Origin: JAIVGZ01 sp964552205 | GTDB taxonomy: Bacteria > Pseudomonadota > Gammaproteobacteria > Natronospirales > JAIVGZ01 | Reading direction: 5' to 3' | Length of the DNA: 64,000 nucleotides | Assembly: GCA_964552205.1 (NCBI GenBank) | Contig: CAZKFT010000006.1 | Span: 1 to 64,000 of the forward strand | In this document: piece by piece, positions 52,203 through 60,375 of the stretch | How the letters are laid out: every line of letters begins with the position of its first letter | Position numbering within the stretch: the first letter of the stretch is position 1 | Notes under the pieces: model-generated | Seen by the model: the letters and a program-made list of their open reading frames with translations, nothing else | Told to the model about the DNA's origin: nothing | Databases searched by the model: none | Translations under genes and position numbers: made by a program

Positions 52203-52204
52203 AT
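52199..52204 (+). promoter_or_regulatory. Candidate -10 box of the Mpo1-like gene
   Basis: TAAAAT followed by CCCGCT and then the ATG at 52211, the same geometry as at other starts in the window. The -35 would fall in the operator (about 52176-52181) and is weak. The box overlaps the -35 of the suf promoter on the other strand. Confidence 0.4.
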
Positions 52205-52210
52205 CCCGCT

Positions 52211-52516
52211 ATGGAAAAACGATTCGAGTCCTTCCGCGAGTTCTACCCTTATTACCTGTCTGAGCACAGCGATGTGAATTGTCGGCGCTTACATTTCGCA
52301 GGATCCACGCTGGCACTGGCTTTTCTGGCGACGGCTGTCATCACCCTGAACCCGTGGTGGGTTTTGGCCGGACTGGTAGCGGGCTACGGATTTGCGTGGG
52401 TGGGACACTTCGTTTTTGAGAAAAACAAGCCGGCAACCTTCAAATACCCGTTTTACAGTTTTGCCGGAGATTGGGTGATGTACGTGGATATCCTGAGGGG
52501 GAGAGTGACGCTATGA
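52211..52516 (+). CDS. Mpo1-like (DUF962) membrane protein
   Basis: A 101-residue protein with two central helices (about 28-47 and 49-67). The DUF962 His motifs are present: EHSDVNCRRLHFAG and WVGHFVFEKNKPATFKYP. The yeast homologue Mpo1 is an Fe(II)-dependent dioxygenase for 2-hydroxy fatty acids, so iron dependence would fit with control by the adjacent suf operator, but that link is inference. It overlaps the next gene by four bases. Confidence 0.85.
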   Translation: MEKRFESFREFYPYYLSEHSDVNCRRLHFAGSTLALAFLATAVITLNPWWVLAGLVAGYGFAWVGHFVFEKNKPATFKYPFYSFAGDWVMYVDILRGRVTL

Positions 52517-52983
52517 ATGAGACTGTTTCCTCCCGCGCACTGTTCACCCGGTTCCCACAGGCCATTTTCATTGGGCTATTGATATTTGCCGTGTTGCTGC
52601 AGTGGTGGGCAGCATGGCCTTTGCCCGCCGTCCCGAACCGCGCGTGGTTTGGCGGGGGCGTCATCCTTGTGGGATTGGTGCTCATCCTGTGGGCCATCCT
52701 GGAAATGCGCGCATTGAAGACCTCGCCATTGCCATGGGTTCAGACCGAGGCATTGGTCAAGTTCGGCCCGTACCGCTTCAGCCGCAACCCCATCTACCTG
52801 GGTGACGTGTTCATCATGGTGGGCCTCGGTCTGGTTTTCGCCAACACCTGGATGCTTCTGGCCGCGGCTGCATCCATGCCGCTCTCCCGCATGTTGGTCA
52901 TCCGGCATGAGGAGGAATACATGGCGGAGCGTTTTGGCGCCGAGTGGCTGGGCTATGCGGAACGGGTAAGGCGCTGGCTCTGA
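52513..52983 (+). CDS. Isoprenylcysteine carboxyl methyltransferase-like membrane protein
   Basis: A 156-residue integral membrane protein of the PEMT/ICMT group. Helices lie at about 15-32, 44-62 and 95-122. The C-terminal signature GPYRFSRNPIYLGDVFIMVGLGLVF plus HEEEYMAERFGAEWLGYAERVRRWL is that of SAM-dependent ICMT-type enzymes. The substrate in bacteria is unknown. Start ATG overlaps the previous stop. Confidence 0.87.
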   Translation: MNETVSSRALFTRFPQAIFIGLLIFAVLLQWWAAWPLPAVPNRAWFGGGVILVGLVLILWAILEMRALKTSPLPWVQTEALVKFGPYRFSRNPIYLGDVFIMVGLGLVFANTWMLLAAAASMPLSRMLVIRHEEEYMAERFGAEWLGYAERVRRWL

Positions 52984-53861
52984 CCGAATACCGAAAAGGT
53001 TTGTGGTATGGCTTGGGTGCGTTCCTCTTCTGGGGTTTTGCCCCCTTGTACTTCAAAGCAGTAGGGCATGTTCCCGCCATTGAACTCCTCGGCCACCGAG
53101 TGGTGTGGGCGGTACTGATGCTGGCCGTAGTGGTTTGGTGGATGAAGGCTTGGAGAACCCTCGACCGCCGCGCGCTAGGTCTCCTGTGCGTCAGTGCAGC
53201 CCTCATCGGCACCAACTGGTTGGTATACATCATCGCGGTGAACACCGACCGGCTGCTGGAAGCCAGTCTCGGCTACTACATCAACCCCTTGGTGAGCATG
53301 GTACTGGGTGTGTTTTTCCTGGGTGAACGCCTACGCACGTTTCAGTGGGTCGCAGTGGCCTTGGCAGCTGTAGGAACCGCCTGGATGGCAGTGGCTCAGG
53401 GGGGATTGCCATGGATAACGTTGGTGCTGGCTTTCAGTTTTGGCTTCTACGGGTTAGTCCGCAAGACGGTACAGGCGGAATCATTGCAGGGATTGTTCAT
53501 AGAAACCCTGCTGATCGCGCCGTTCGCATATGCGGGAATCCTCTGGCTGGTTTGGAACGGACAGGGCAGCTTTCTGCATGAAGGGCCAGTCAACGACCTG
53601 TTGTTGGTGACTGCCGGTGTGGTAACCACTGTGCCACTCCTCTGGTTTACACAGGCAGCGCGGCGCCTGCCGCTCACCACACTTGGATTCATGCAGTACC
53701 TAGCGCCCACCATCGGTTTCTGTCTGGCGGTGTTCGTGTTCAAGGAGCCATTCGACGGCGGACGGCTGGTGGCGTTCACATTCATTTGGGCTGCTGTCGC
53801 GCTCTACCTTGGCGGCATCGCATGGATTCACCGCCGCAGTGCGGTATGGCGGAATGTATAA
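52980..53861 (+). CDS. rarD: EamA family transporter RarD
   Basis: A ten-helix DMT superfamily protein, about 293 residues, near the E. coli RarD length (296). Conserved segments are GAFLFWGFAPLYFKAVGHVPAIELLGHRVVWAV, LIGTNWLVYIIAVNTDRLLEASLGYYINPL and GFMQYLAPTIGF. The N-terminus by family alignment should start near LTEYRKGLWYG, where the codon is CTG overlapping the previous stop (CTGA). The alternative GTG at 52944 adds 12 residues read from within the upstream gene. The transported substrate is not known. Confidence 0.88.
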   Translation: MTEYRKGLWYGLGAFLFWGFAPLYFKAVGHVPAIELLGHRVVWAVLMLAVVVWWMKAWRTLDRRALGLLCVSAALIGTNWLVYIIAVNTDRLLEASLGYYINPLVSMVLGVFFLGERLRTFQWVAVALAAVGTAWMAVAQGGLPWITLVLAFSFGFYGLVRKTVQAESLQGLFIETLLIAPFAYAGILWLVWNGQGSFLHEGPVNDLLLVTAGVVTTVPLLWFTQAARRLPLTTLGFMQYLAPTIGFCLAVFVFKEPFDGGRLVAFTFIWAAVALYLGGIAWIHRRSAVWRNV

Positions 53862-53862
53862 T
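53857..53862 (+). promoter_or_regulatory. Candidate -10 box before the NERD-like gene
   Basis: A perfect TATAAT that begins within the rarD stop region, eight bases before the GTG at 53871. The predicted start of transcription is at or next to the GTG. No Shine-Dalgarno and no good -35. Confidence 0.4.
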
Positions 53863-53870
53863 CACTCGCT

Positions 53871-54437
53871 GTGAACGGACTCCCTGAATTGGCCATCATT
53901 GCATTACCAATCCTCCTCGCCGGTGTGGCCTTGTTTTTCTGGTGGCATCATCGTCGCCGTGGCGCTGAAGCGACTCTTGCCAGACTGATGAAGGAGCGTA
54001 GCCAGGCCTGGGTCAGGGAGTTGTACATTCCCGATGGGATGGATGGGCAGATTCATGTCCCGAATGTCATCAGGACAGCGGCAGGCTTCGTGGTCATAGA
54101 CGTTATCCGGGTGCACGGCTCCGTTTTCGGTGGTGAACAGATTGACGATTGGACCGTCATCGTCAACGGGCACTCGCGAAAATTCCGCAACCCAGTCACC
54201 ACAAACCGGGCGCGGGTTCTGGCAGTCCGTGGTCTGGTTCCGGGTGTACCCATCCATGGGCGGGTTGTGCTCCTGGGCGATGTTGCGTTCCCTAAAGGCT
54301 GTCCGAAGGATGTCCTGACGCTGGACACGCTTGGCGCGGAGCTTGCCGGCCTACCTGCTGCATCCGGCAGCAGAGACTGGGACGAGGCTTGGTACGGTTT
54401 GGCCGCCTGCGCTAACGCGCGGCAGGATGCTGTTTGA
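53871..54437 (+). CDS. NERD-like domain membrane protein
   Basis: A 188-residue protein starting at GTG, with one N-terminal helix (about 7-26) followed by basic HHRRRG, and then a domain that resembles NERD (nuclease-related) proteins: HVPNVIRTAAGFVVIDVIRVHGSVFGG, DDWTVIVNGHSRKFRNPVTTN and the VVLLGDVAFPKGCPKDV strand. The usual NERD catalytic Lys of the E-x-K strand is replaced (VIDVIRVHG), so nuclease activity is doubtful. The call is tentative. It overlaps mtfA by 26 bases tail-to-tail. Confidence 0.65.
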   Translation: MNGLPELAIIALPILLAGVALFFWWHHRRRGAEATLARLMKERSQAWVRELYIPDGMDGQIHVPNVIRTAAGFVVIDVIRVHGSVFGGEQIDDWTVIVNGHSRKFRNPVTTNRARVLAVRGLVPGVPIHGRVVLLGDVAFPKGCPKDVLTLDTLGAELAGLPAASGSRDWDEAWYGLAACANARQDAV

Positions 54438-55176
54438 ACCAGGCTGATAGTTGTTCATACAACGCAGGGTGATGATTTTTGAGGTCCACCGGCTGGTCGA
54501 AGAACATCTCAACGCAGACAGCAAAGAACTCACCTGGATTCTCGGCGGCGTAAGGGTCCAGCCAAGTCTGTTCACCGCTCTCCAGTCGTTCGACCAGATC
54601 ATCAAAGGCCCCTTGGAACGCATCGGTCCACGCCGTGACCGCCATGCCGGGGTGCAGCGGTGGAATCCCGTTCACAGAACCGTCCAGGGCATCGAGCTTG
54701 TGGGCGAATTCGTGCGCGACCACATTGAAGCCTCTTCCGTGGCCACTGTTGACGACATCGGTCCAGGACAGGACTACAGGACCGCGTTCCCAGGCCTCAC
54801 CTGCGAGAATATCGTCGGAGGTATGTACGATGCCCGCCTCATCGGTTTCCATGCGCTCCCTGACCACGAACTCACCCGGATAGACAATCACCGAGAGGAA
54901 ACCTTCGTAATAATCAAGGTCCAGGTTCAGGATGGGTAGACAAGCCAGGGCTGCAATCCGTACGCGGGCATTCTCGTCGAGTGTCATCCCTCCTGCAGGC
55001 TCAAAAGTTTTTTCCTGAAGGAAGAGCAGAACCAAATCGTGCAGTCGTGCGCGCTCAGCATCGTCCAGCCCATGGAATACGCGCACTTGCCGCAGCGTCT
55101 CCATCCAGAGGGTAGGGGGAATTCGGTGGCGTGCCAAAGCACGCTTCCTGCGCCAGTTTCGTAGTAGTGGAAACAT
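54412..55176 (-). CDS. mtfA: Zinc-dependent peptidase MtfA family
   Basis: A cytoplasmic metallopeptidase of 254 residues. The zinc motif is HEFAH (His155, Glu156, His159) in NVVAHEFAHKLDALDG, and the family blocks RIAALACLPILNL and NPGEFFAVCVEMFFDQP are present. In E. coli MtfA binds the repressor Mlc and affects glucose uptake; no mlc or ptsG gene is near. The ATG at 55176 has TATCAT six bases upstream and no ribosome site. Confidence 0.92.
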   Translation of the reverse strand: MFPLLRNWRRKRALARHRIPPTLWMETLRQVRVFHGLDDAERARLHDLVLLFLQEKTFEPAGGMTLDENARVRIAALACLPILNLDLDYYEGFLSVIVYPGEFVVRERMETDEAGIVHTSDDILAGEAWERGPVVLSWTDVVNSGHGRGFNVVAHEFAHKLDALDGSVNGIPPLHPGMAVTAWTDAFQGAFDDLVERLESGEQTWLDPYAAENPGEFFAVCVEMFFDQPVDLKNHHPALYEQLSAWFKQHPAAR

Positions 55177-55182
55177 TGTTGA

Positions 55183-55188
55183 ATGATA
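55183..55188 (-). promoter_or_regulatory. Candidate -10 box abutting the mtfA start
   Basis: On the minus strand TATCAT, then TCAACA, then the mtfA ATG (55176). No Shine-Dalgarno and no clear -35. Same geometry as at rluC and the Mpo1-like gene. Confidence 0.35.
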
Positions 55189-55229
55189 TCGCCTTTACTT
55201 CGTGGCCTACGCCTGTGAGGATTGGGGGC

Positions 55230-56126
55230 ATGGGAAGATTAATCAAGGGTAAATGGTCCACCGAGTGGTATGACACCGAGTCCACCGGCGGGAAGTTCGA
55301 ACGAGAAGACTCGGGTTTTAGAGAGTGGGTGAGTGTGCGGGAACCAGGGCGCTATCACCTGTATGTCTCCTTGGCCTGTCCTTGGGCACACCGGACGCTG
55401 ATATTCAGGCAGTTGAAGGGTCTGGCCGGGGACATATCGGTGTCAGTAGTGGACCCATACATGGGCGACGATGGCTGGGCGTTCAGCGACGGCCCTGCCT
55501 GCATACCCGATGTCGTGAACGGCAAACGCTTCATGCACGAGATTTATACTCTCGCCAAGCCGGATTACTCAGGAAGGGTCACTGTCCCAGTGTTGTGGGA
55601 CAAGGAAAAGGCAACCATCGTCAACAACGAGTCCTCGGAGATCATTAGGATCTTCAACGACATTGGTGACGGCCCCGATTTCTATCCGAAGGCACTGCGC
55701 GGGGCCATTGACGATATCAACGCGTTCGTTTACGACCGCGTGAACAATGGCGTCTACAAGGCTGGCTTTGCCACCAAGCAGAAGGTGTATGAAGAGGCGT
55801 TCACCCAGCTCTTCGATGCCTTGGATACCTTGGAGGAGTTGCTCTCTAACCAACCCTACCTGGTAGGCGATACGCTGACAGAAGCCGATTGGAGGCTGTT
55901 CACGACCTTGATCCGCTTCGACCCCGTCTATGTCGGGCACTTCAAATGCAACAAGCGACGTATTGCGGATTACCCTGCCTTGTCACGGCTGGTCAGTGAG
56001 TTGTATCGAGTTCCGGGTGTTGCCGACACGGTGGATTTCCGCCACATCAAAGAGCATTACTACCGAAGCCACCCGACCATCAACCCGAACGGCATCGTCC
56101 CTGCAGGACCTGATTGGCAGCCCTGA
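55230..56126 (+). CDS. Glutathionyl-hydroquinone reductase (YqjG-type GST)
   Basis: A 298-residue Xi-class glutathione transferase that reduces glutathionyl-hydroquinones. The catalytic Cys50 lies in SLACPWAHRTLIFRQLKGL; the typical FWREDSGFREWV-like segment (FEREDSGFREWV), PVLWDKEKATIVNNESSEIIR and the C-terminal helical domain with DALDTLEELLSNQPYLVGDTLTEADWRLFTTLIRFD are seen. ATG 55230 follows a GAGG and gives the normal length; the upstream frame lies partly in mtfA antisense. Confidence 0.93.
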   Translation: MGRLIKGKWSTEWYDTESTGGKFEREDSGFREWVSVREPGRYHLYVSLACPWAHRTLIFRQLKGLAGDISVSVVDPYMGDDGWAFSDGPACIPDVVNGKRFMHEIYTLAKPDYSGRVTVPVLWDKEKATIVNNESSEIIRIFNDIGDGPDFYPKALRGAIDDINAFVYDRVNNGVYKAGFATKQKVYEEAFTQLFDALDTLEELLSNQPYLVGDTLTEADWRLFTTLIRFDPVYVGHFKCNKRRIADYPALSRLVSELYRVPGVADTVDFRHIKEHYYRSHPTINPNGIVPAGPDWQP

Positions 56127-56686
56127 GAGGTAAGCGTCAGCGCTGGGCAGCTTGGCTTCTCGCCATGGGTGGTTGGCATGTCGAGGGCGATGTGCCGCCA
56201 ATCGACAAGGCGGTGCTCGCAATCGCCCCTCATACCTCGAACTGGGATTTCCTCGTTCTCGTACTGGCGAAATTCACACTGGGTCTGAACGTCACTTTCA
56301 TCGGCAAACACACGATTTTTTTGGGGCCTTTCGGTTGGTGGCTGCGCAGTATGGGTGGCATTCCCGTGGACCGGTCCAAGCCCGGCGGCATCGTTGAGCA
56401 AATGATTGATGAGATGCGCCGAGCTGACTGCATGTATTTTGCTTTGGCACCGGAAGGAACACGCAGTTTGAGGGCGGGTTGGAAAACGGGGTTCTACCGT
56501 ATTGCTGTGGGTGCCGCCGCGCCGATTGTTCCCATCATCATTGACGCGGGCAGAAAGCAGGTACGCATTGGCGAACCCTTGATTTGCCGCGGGGAGCTTG
56601 ATGAGGATTTCCGAAGGCTGGAGGCAGTATTCGCCAATGCGACTGGAATCCGTGCCACACTGGCCTCTCCCGTGAAGCCACTTTGA
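56114..56686 (+). CDS. 1-acyl-glycerol-3-phosphate acyltransferase family protein
   Basis: A PlsC-type acyltransferase of 190 residues. The catalytic HX4D is HTSNWD near residue 40, followed by FIGKHTIFLGPFGWWLRSMGGIPVDR and the ALAPEGTRS motif. It is of the short group that often acts on lysophospholipids or other acceptors rather than being the main PlsC. Translation probably starts at TTG 56114 within the previous gene's end (13-base overlap). Confidence 0.88.
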   Translation: MAALRGKRQRWAAWLLAMGGWHVEGDVPPIDKAVLAIAPHTSNWDFLVLVLAKFTLGLNVTFIGKHTIFLGPFGWWLRSMGGIPVDRSKPGGIVEQMIDEMRRADCMYFALAPEGTRSLRAGWKTGFYRIAVGAAAPIVPIIIDAGRKQVRIGEPLICRGELDEDFRRLEAVFANATGIRATLASPVKPL

Positions 56687-56696
56687 GGAGAACCTG

Positions 56697-57092
56697 ATGC
56701 CATTCGAACTTCAGATGCTCGGTTGGACGACGCTACTGGTGCTGTTGGCATTCCTGCCGGGATCGATTGCCAAGCGTCAGGCGTACGGCGATCGGTGGTT
56801 GCTTTCCAATCGTGAACCGGAAGGTCTCCCTCCATTGACAGGGTGGGGCGGCCGCGCGGTCCGCGCTCATGAGAACCTGAAAGAGAATTTCCCGGCGTTT
56901 GCCGCTGCCGTTCTCTTGCTGGTGGTTGCCAACAAGTATGGAGGCCAGGGCACGGAGTTTGCGGCCTCCCTGTTCCTCGTAGCGCGGCTTGTGCACATGG
57001 GGTCCTACTTGGCTGGATGGTTCTGGCCCCGCACCATCGCCTGGGCGACGGGTTGGGGCGCTACCATCTACATCGTTTTCAAAGCGCTCTAG
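56697..57092 (+). CDS. MAPEG family membrane protein
   Basis: A 131-residue membrane protein with four helices (about 8-25, 58-75, 82-100, 108-128). The MAPEG pattern is seen in WGGRAVRAHENLKENFPAFAAAVLL, with the glutathione-site residues Arg, His, Glu and Asn. Members handle glutathione or eicosanoid-like substrates in eukaryotes; the bacterial role is unclear. GGAG precedes the ATG. It is the last gene after the reductase and the acyltransferase. Confidence 0.88.
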   Translation: MPFELQMLGWTTLLVLLAFLPGSIAKRQAYGDRWLLSNREPEGLPPLTGWGGRAVRAHENLKENFPAFAAAVLLLVVANKYGGQGTEFAASLFLVARLVHMGSYLAGWFWPRTIAWATGWGATIYIVFKAL

Positions 57093-57117
57093 TTCATCCC
57101 CATCCGCCGCCCCGCGG

Positions 57118-60100
57118 CTAATCCTCGAACCAGAGGCGCCCGCGCGCGCGTTCGCGAGGCCACACCTCGTTCATCGTGCGGGCGTCGTAGAGGCGTCCAT
57201 TCACCATGGTGTAACGGATGTGCTCCGAGTTGCGGATATCGTCGAGCGGGTTCTGTTCCAGTACGATGAGATCGGCCAGCTTGCCGGGTTCCAGCGAGCC
57301 CAGGTGCTCATCCATGCCGATGTACCACGCACCATTCCGCGTGCCTGCCCGCAAGGCTTCATGGGGCGTCATGCCACCCTGAACGAACATCCACAGCTCC
57401 CAATGGGCCGCTAGCCCCTCACGTTGACCGTGGGCCCCGAGTTGTACGCTGACTCCGCGGTCCAGCAAGGTCTTGGCGACGCGCGAAATGTTGATGTGGT
57501 TGTACTCCTCCTCAGGCGCCATGGTGCGCCGACGTGATGCCGGGTCCAGGACCTGACGCGGAACGAAGGTCGCCAATCGCTCGTTGGCCCAAACATCCGT
57601 GTGCTGGTACCAATAACGCTCTCCCCAGATTCCACCGTAAGCAACACCGATGGTCGGGGTATATCCAACACGGCTTTGTGACCACAGTTGCATGACATCC
57701 TCATACATGCGGGCAGGGGGAACCGAGTGCTCGATTCCCGTGTGTCCGTCAATGATCATGTTCATGTTGTGCTGGAAGGTTGCTCCGCCTTCCGGATGGA
57801 CCTGCATGCCGAGCACCTGCGCTGCACGGATGACCTGCTGGCGCTGGTCACGGCGGGGCTGGTTGTAACTCTTGACACTGAAGGCTCCAATAGCCTGCAT
57901 GCGCCGCAGATGTGACAGCGCATCGTCGTAGCTGTTGATCTCCGCTGTAATTGCCGTGGTTGCGCCGTACAAAATCGTGCCCGTGGAGAAAATTCGTGGC
58001 GCGATGGCTCTGCCTGCACGCGCCATCTCCGACGAAGCGAAAATCTGTGCAGAGTTATTCGACGGGTCGTGCACAGTGGTGACACCGAAGGACAGCATCG
58101 ACAGGTTCAGATAATTCGATTGTGGCTGGACCTGGTTGGCGCCCTGCGGGCCATGGGCATGGACATCAATCAATCCAGGCATGATGGTGTGGCCGCTGGC
58201 GTCGATGACTCGGGCGCCACGGGGGACCTCGATATCGCCCGCTGCCCCAATCGCTACGATGCGGTTGTCACGGACAACAACAGTACCGTTTTCGATGACT
58301 TCGTCGTCCCGCATGGTGATGAGTCGTGCGCCCACCAGCGCAACAACGCCTTCGGGTTTGTCCAATGCGGTGGAAAACGAGATGTTGAGGCCCGATTCCG
58401 GAGCCTTGGGCAGTTCGTCAGGTGCGCCATCCACAAAGGCGAATGCATCGCGCAGCTCGAGCGTGAATAACTCCGGCCCAAGCGCCCAATGCAGGCGTTG
58501 CGAGTCACCCGACCAATGCAGGTACTCACCGGCATCCCTCGAAACTCTTCGTATCGGTAGCGAGCGCATCGAGGGCCCGATATCCACAACGCCGCCGGTT
58601 GCAACGAACGGTGTCAGATACGCATTGAAACGCTCAGTGAATGCGACCCATTTCCCATCCGGAGACAGGGAAAACTCTGTCGCGTAGTCGCTACGCAGGT
58701 GGTCTCGTTGGTCTGCGCCTTGCATGTCGATACTTGCAAGCAGCCGCTTGCCGCTCTCGAAGCGAACGAAGAACACGCGGTCACTGTTGGCGGAATACTG
58801 TGGCTGGATTCCGCTGCGTGTCAATAAACGTGAATCTCCACCGTTGGCGGGAACCGCATACAAACCCGGGTTCATCCCCCAATGGGGTGACAACAACATG
58901 TTGCCGGTACTCTTGCGGTACACGACAGTCCGACCGTCCGGCGAGAACACCGGCTCGTGGTAATGGCCTGGCTCCCTTGTGAGGATTCGGCCCGTGCCGC
59001 CCCTCGCCGACACCACCCGGACGCTTGCGAGCTCGCGGTCATGCCAGGTCGTGTACACGATGTTTCGGCCGTCACGGGAGAAGGAGGGCGCGAACTCGAA
59101 GTGCTCATTCTGGCGGGTCAATCTTCGCGGGGTACCGTTGGGGAGGTCACGAACATAGAGGTGCCCAAGCGCTTGGTACACGACGCGATCACCGGAGGGG
59201 CTCACCTGCACCCAGCGCAGCATTCGCACACCGAATGCGTCTGGGGCCGGATCCACGGCAGGACGGACCGCTTCGGCCAGCCTGCGAGTATCGTTTACGC
59301 GAAACGGGATGTTGCTGACTGCGCGTGTCCGCGTGTCGATGCGCTGGATACGTCCGTCCGCCCAGAACACGATATGGCGGGAGTCAGGGGTCCAGGCCAT
59401 CGTTGGGTAAACGCCATGAATGGCCCAAATTTCCTGGTTATCACGGTCAAGGTTTTCGAAAATCGGCGTTTCAATACCAGAACGCAGGTCTTTCAGAAAC
59501 AGTACGCTCTGATTGCGAACCCGCCGGATGAACGCCAACTGGGACCCATCGGGGGAGGGGGTAGGGCGAATTGCGCCGCCTGGGCCTCCTGCGAGGACCG
59601 TTGTGTCGCCGGTTTCCCTGTCAAGGCGCTGGATGACATAAATCTGCCCGTTCGGATCCTTGTTGTACTCGAATGTAGAGCCTGGGGTCGTGTCCTGGCT
59701 GTAGTACAGATAGCGGCCATCTGGCGAAAGGACCGGCTCGTTCACATCTTTCTGGTCGTTCGGGCGACGAGTCAGTTGCAGCCCGGCGCCACCACCACGG
59801 TGGTACAGCCACATCTCCCCCGCACCGGCCGATCGGGTGCCCGTGAAGTGCTTGCGGGCGACAATGTATTCGCTGTCCGGGGTCCACGCAGGCCCGTTCA
59901 GCAGGCGGAAGGTTTCGCGGGAGACTTGCTGCGGATTGGAACCATCGCGAGCCATGACCCAAATATTGTCCCCGCCGCTTCGGTCGGAGGTGAACGCGAT
60001 CCAGCGACCGTCCGGGCTGAATCTGGGTTGCATGTTCCAGGCGATGCCACTGGTCAGGGCCCGCGCCTCACCACCCGCAATGGGCATGCTGTAGATGTCA

Positions 60101-60294
60101 CCCAACAGATCGAAGACGACCTCACGGCCATCGGGGCTGACATCAAGGCTCATCCAGGTGCCTCGGTCGACCGAGATACTGGCCTCGTAGGTTTCGTAGG
60201 GGGGTTCAGAAACATCCCAGCGCTCGCTGCTACTTTCTTGTGCGGCGAGTGGGAGGGCAGTTAGGGCAATGGCGAGCAGTGAAATCAGTCTCAT
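57118..60294 (-). CDS. Secreted amidohydrolase with TolB-like beta-propeller
   Basis: A 1058-residue exported protein. A signal peptide (MRLISLLAIALTALPLAAQ) is followed by about ten PD40/WD40-like repeats (about 45-640; SPDGR or close variants such as FSPDGRWIAF, LSPDGRYLYY, FSPDGRTVVY), then an amidohydrolase TIM barrel (about 700-1050) with the metal site HAHG in PGLIDVHAHGPQG and VHPEGGATF, and GKLADLIVLEQNPLDDI at the end. This propeller-amidohydrolase type is known in Bacteroidetes and some proteobacteria; a peptide or cyclic imide substrate is only a guess. The upstream open frame has no family character. It diverges from the repeat lipoprotein. Confidence 0.9.
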   Translation of the reverse strand: MRLISLLAIALTALPLAAQESSSERWDVSEPPYETYEASISVDRGTWMSLDVSPDGREVVFDLLGDIYSMPIAGGEARALTSGIAWNMQPRFSPDGRWIAFTSDRSGGDNIWVMARDGSNPQQVSRETFRLLNGPAWTPDSEYIVARKHFTGTRSAGAGEMWLYHRGGGAGLQLTRRPNDQKDVNEPVLSPDGRYLYYSQDTTPGSTFEYNKDPNGQIYVIQRLDRETGDTTVLAGGPGGAIRPTPSPDGSQLAFIRRVRNQSVLFLKDLRSGIETPIFENLDRDNQEIWAIHGVYPTMAWTPDSRHIVFWADGRIQRIDTRTRAVSNIPFRVNDTRRLAEAVRPAVDPAPDAFGVRMLRWVQVSPSGDRVVYQALGHLYVRDLPNGTPRRLTRQNEHFEFAPSFSRDGRNIVYTTWHDRELASVRVVSARGGTGRILTREPGHYHEPVFSPDGRTVVYRKSTGNMLLSPHWGMNPGLYAVPANGGDSRLLTRSGIQPQYSANSDRVFFVRFESGKRLLASIDMQGADQRDHLRSDYATEFSLSPDGKWVAFTERFNAYLTPFVATGGVVDIGPSMRSLPIRRVSRDAGEYLHWSGDSQRLHWALGPELFTLELRDAFAFVDGAPDELPKAPESGLNISFSTALDKPEGVVALVGARLITMRDDEVIENGTVVVRDNRIVAIGAAGDIEVPRGARVIDASGHTIMPGLIDVHAHGPQGANQVQPQSNYLNLSMLSFGVTTVHDPSNNSAQIFASSEMARAGRAIAPRIFSTGTILYGATTAITAEINSYDDALSHLRRMQAIGAFSVKSYNQPRRDQRQQVIRAAQVLGMQVHPEGGATFQHNMNMIIDGHTGIEHSVPPARMYEDVMQLWSQSRVGYTPTIGVAYGGIWGERYWYQHTDVWANERLATFVPRQVLDPASRRRTMAPEEEYNHINISRVAKTLLDRGVSVQLGAHGQREGLAAHWELWMFVQGGMTPHEALRAGTRNGAWYIGMDEHLGSLEPGKLADLIVLEQNPLDDIRNSEHIRYTMVNGRLYDARTMNEVWPRERARGRLWFED

Positions 60295-60342
60295 TTTTGG
60301 TCGGGCTCCAGCTTGGAACTGTTGAACCGGCATCGTAACCGA

Positions 60343-60348
60343 TATAGT
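60343..60348 (+). promoter_or_regulatory. Candidate -10 box of the repeat lipoprotein gene
   Basis: TATAGT with TTGAAC 15 bases upstream (60322-60327), a short spacer. Transcription would begin near 60355, leaving about 21 bases that hold the GGAGG ribosome site. Confidence 0.4.
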
Positions 60349-60375
60349 AGGGACCGGAAAACCGGAGGTACTGTG

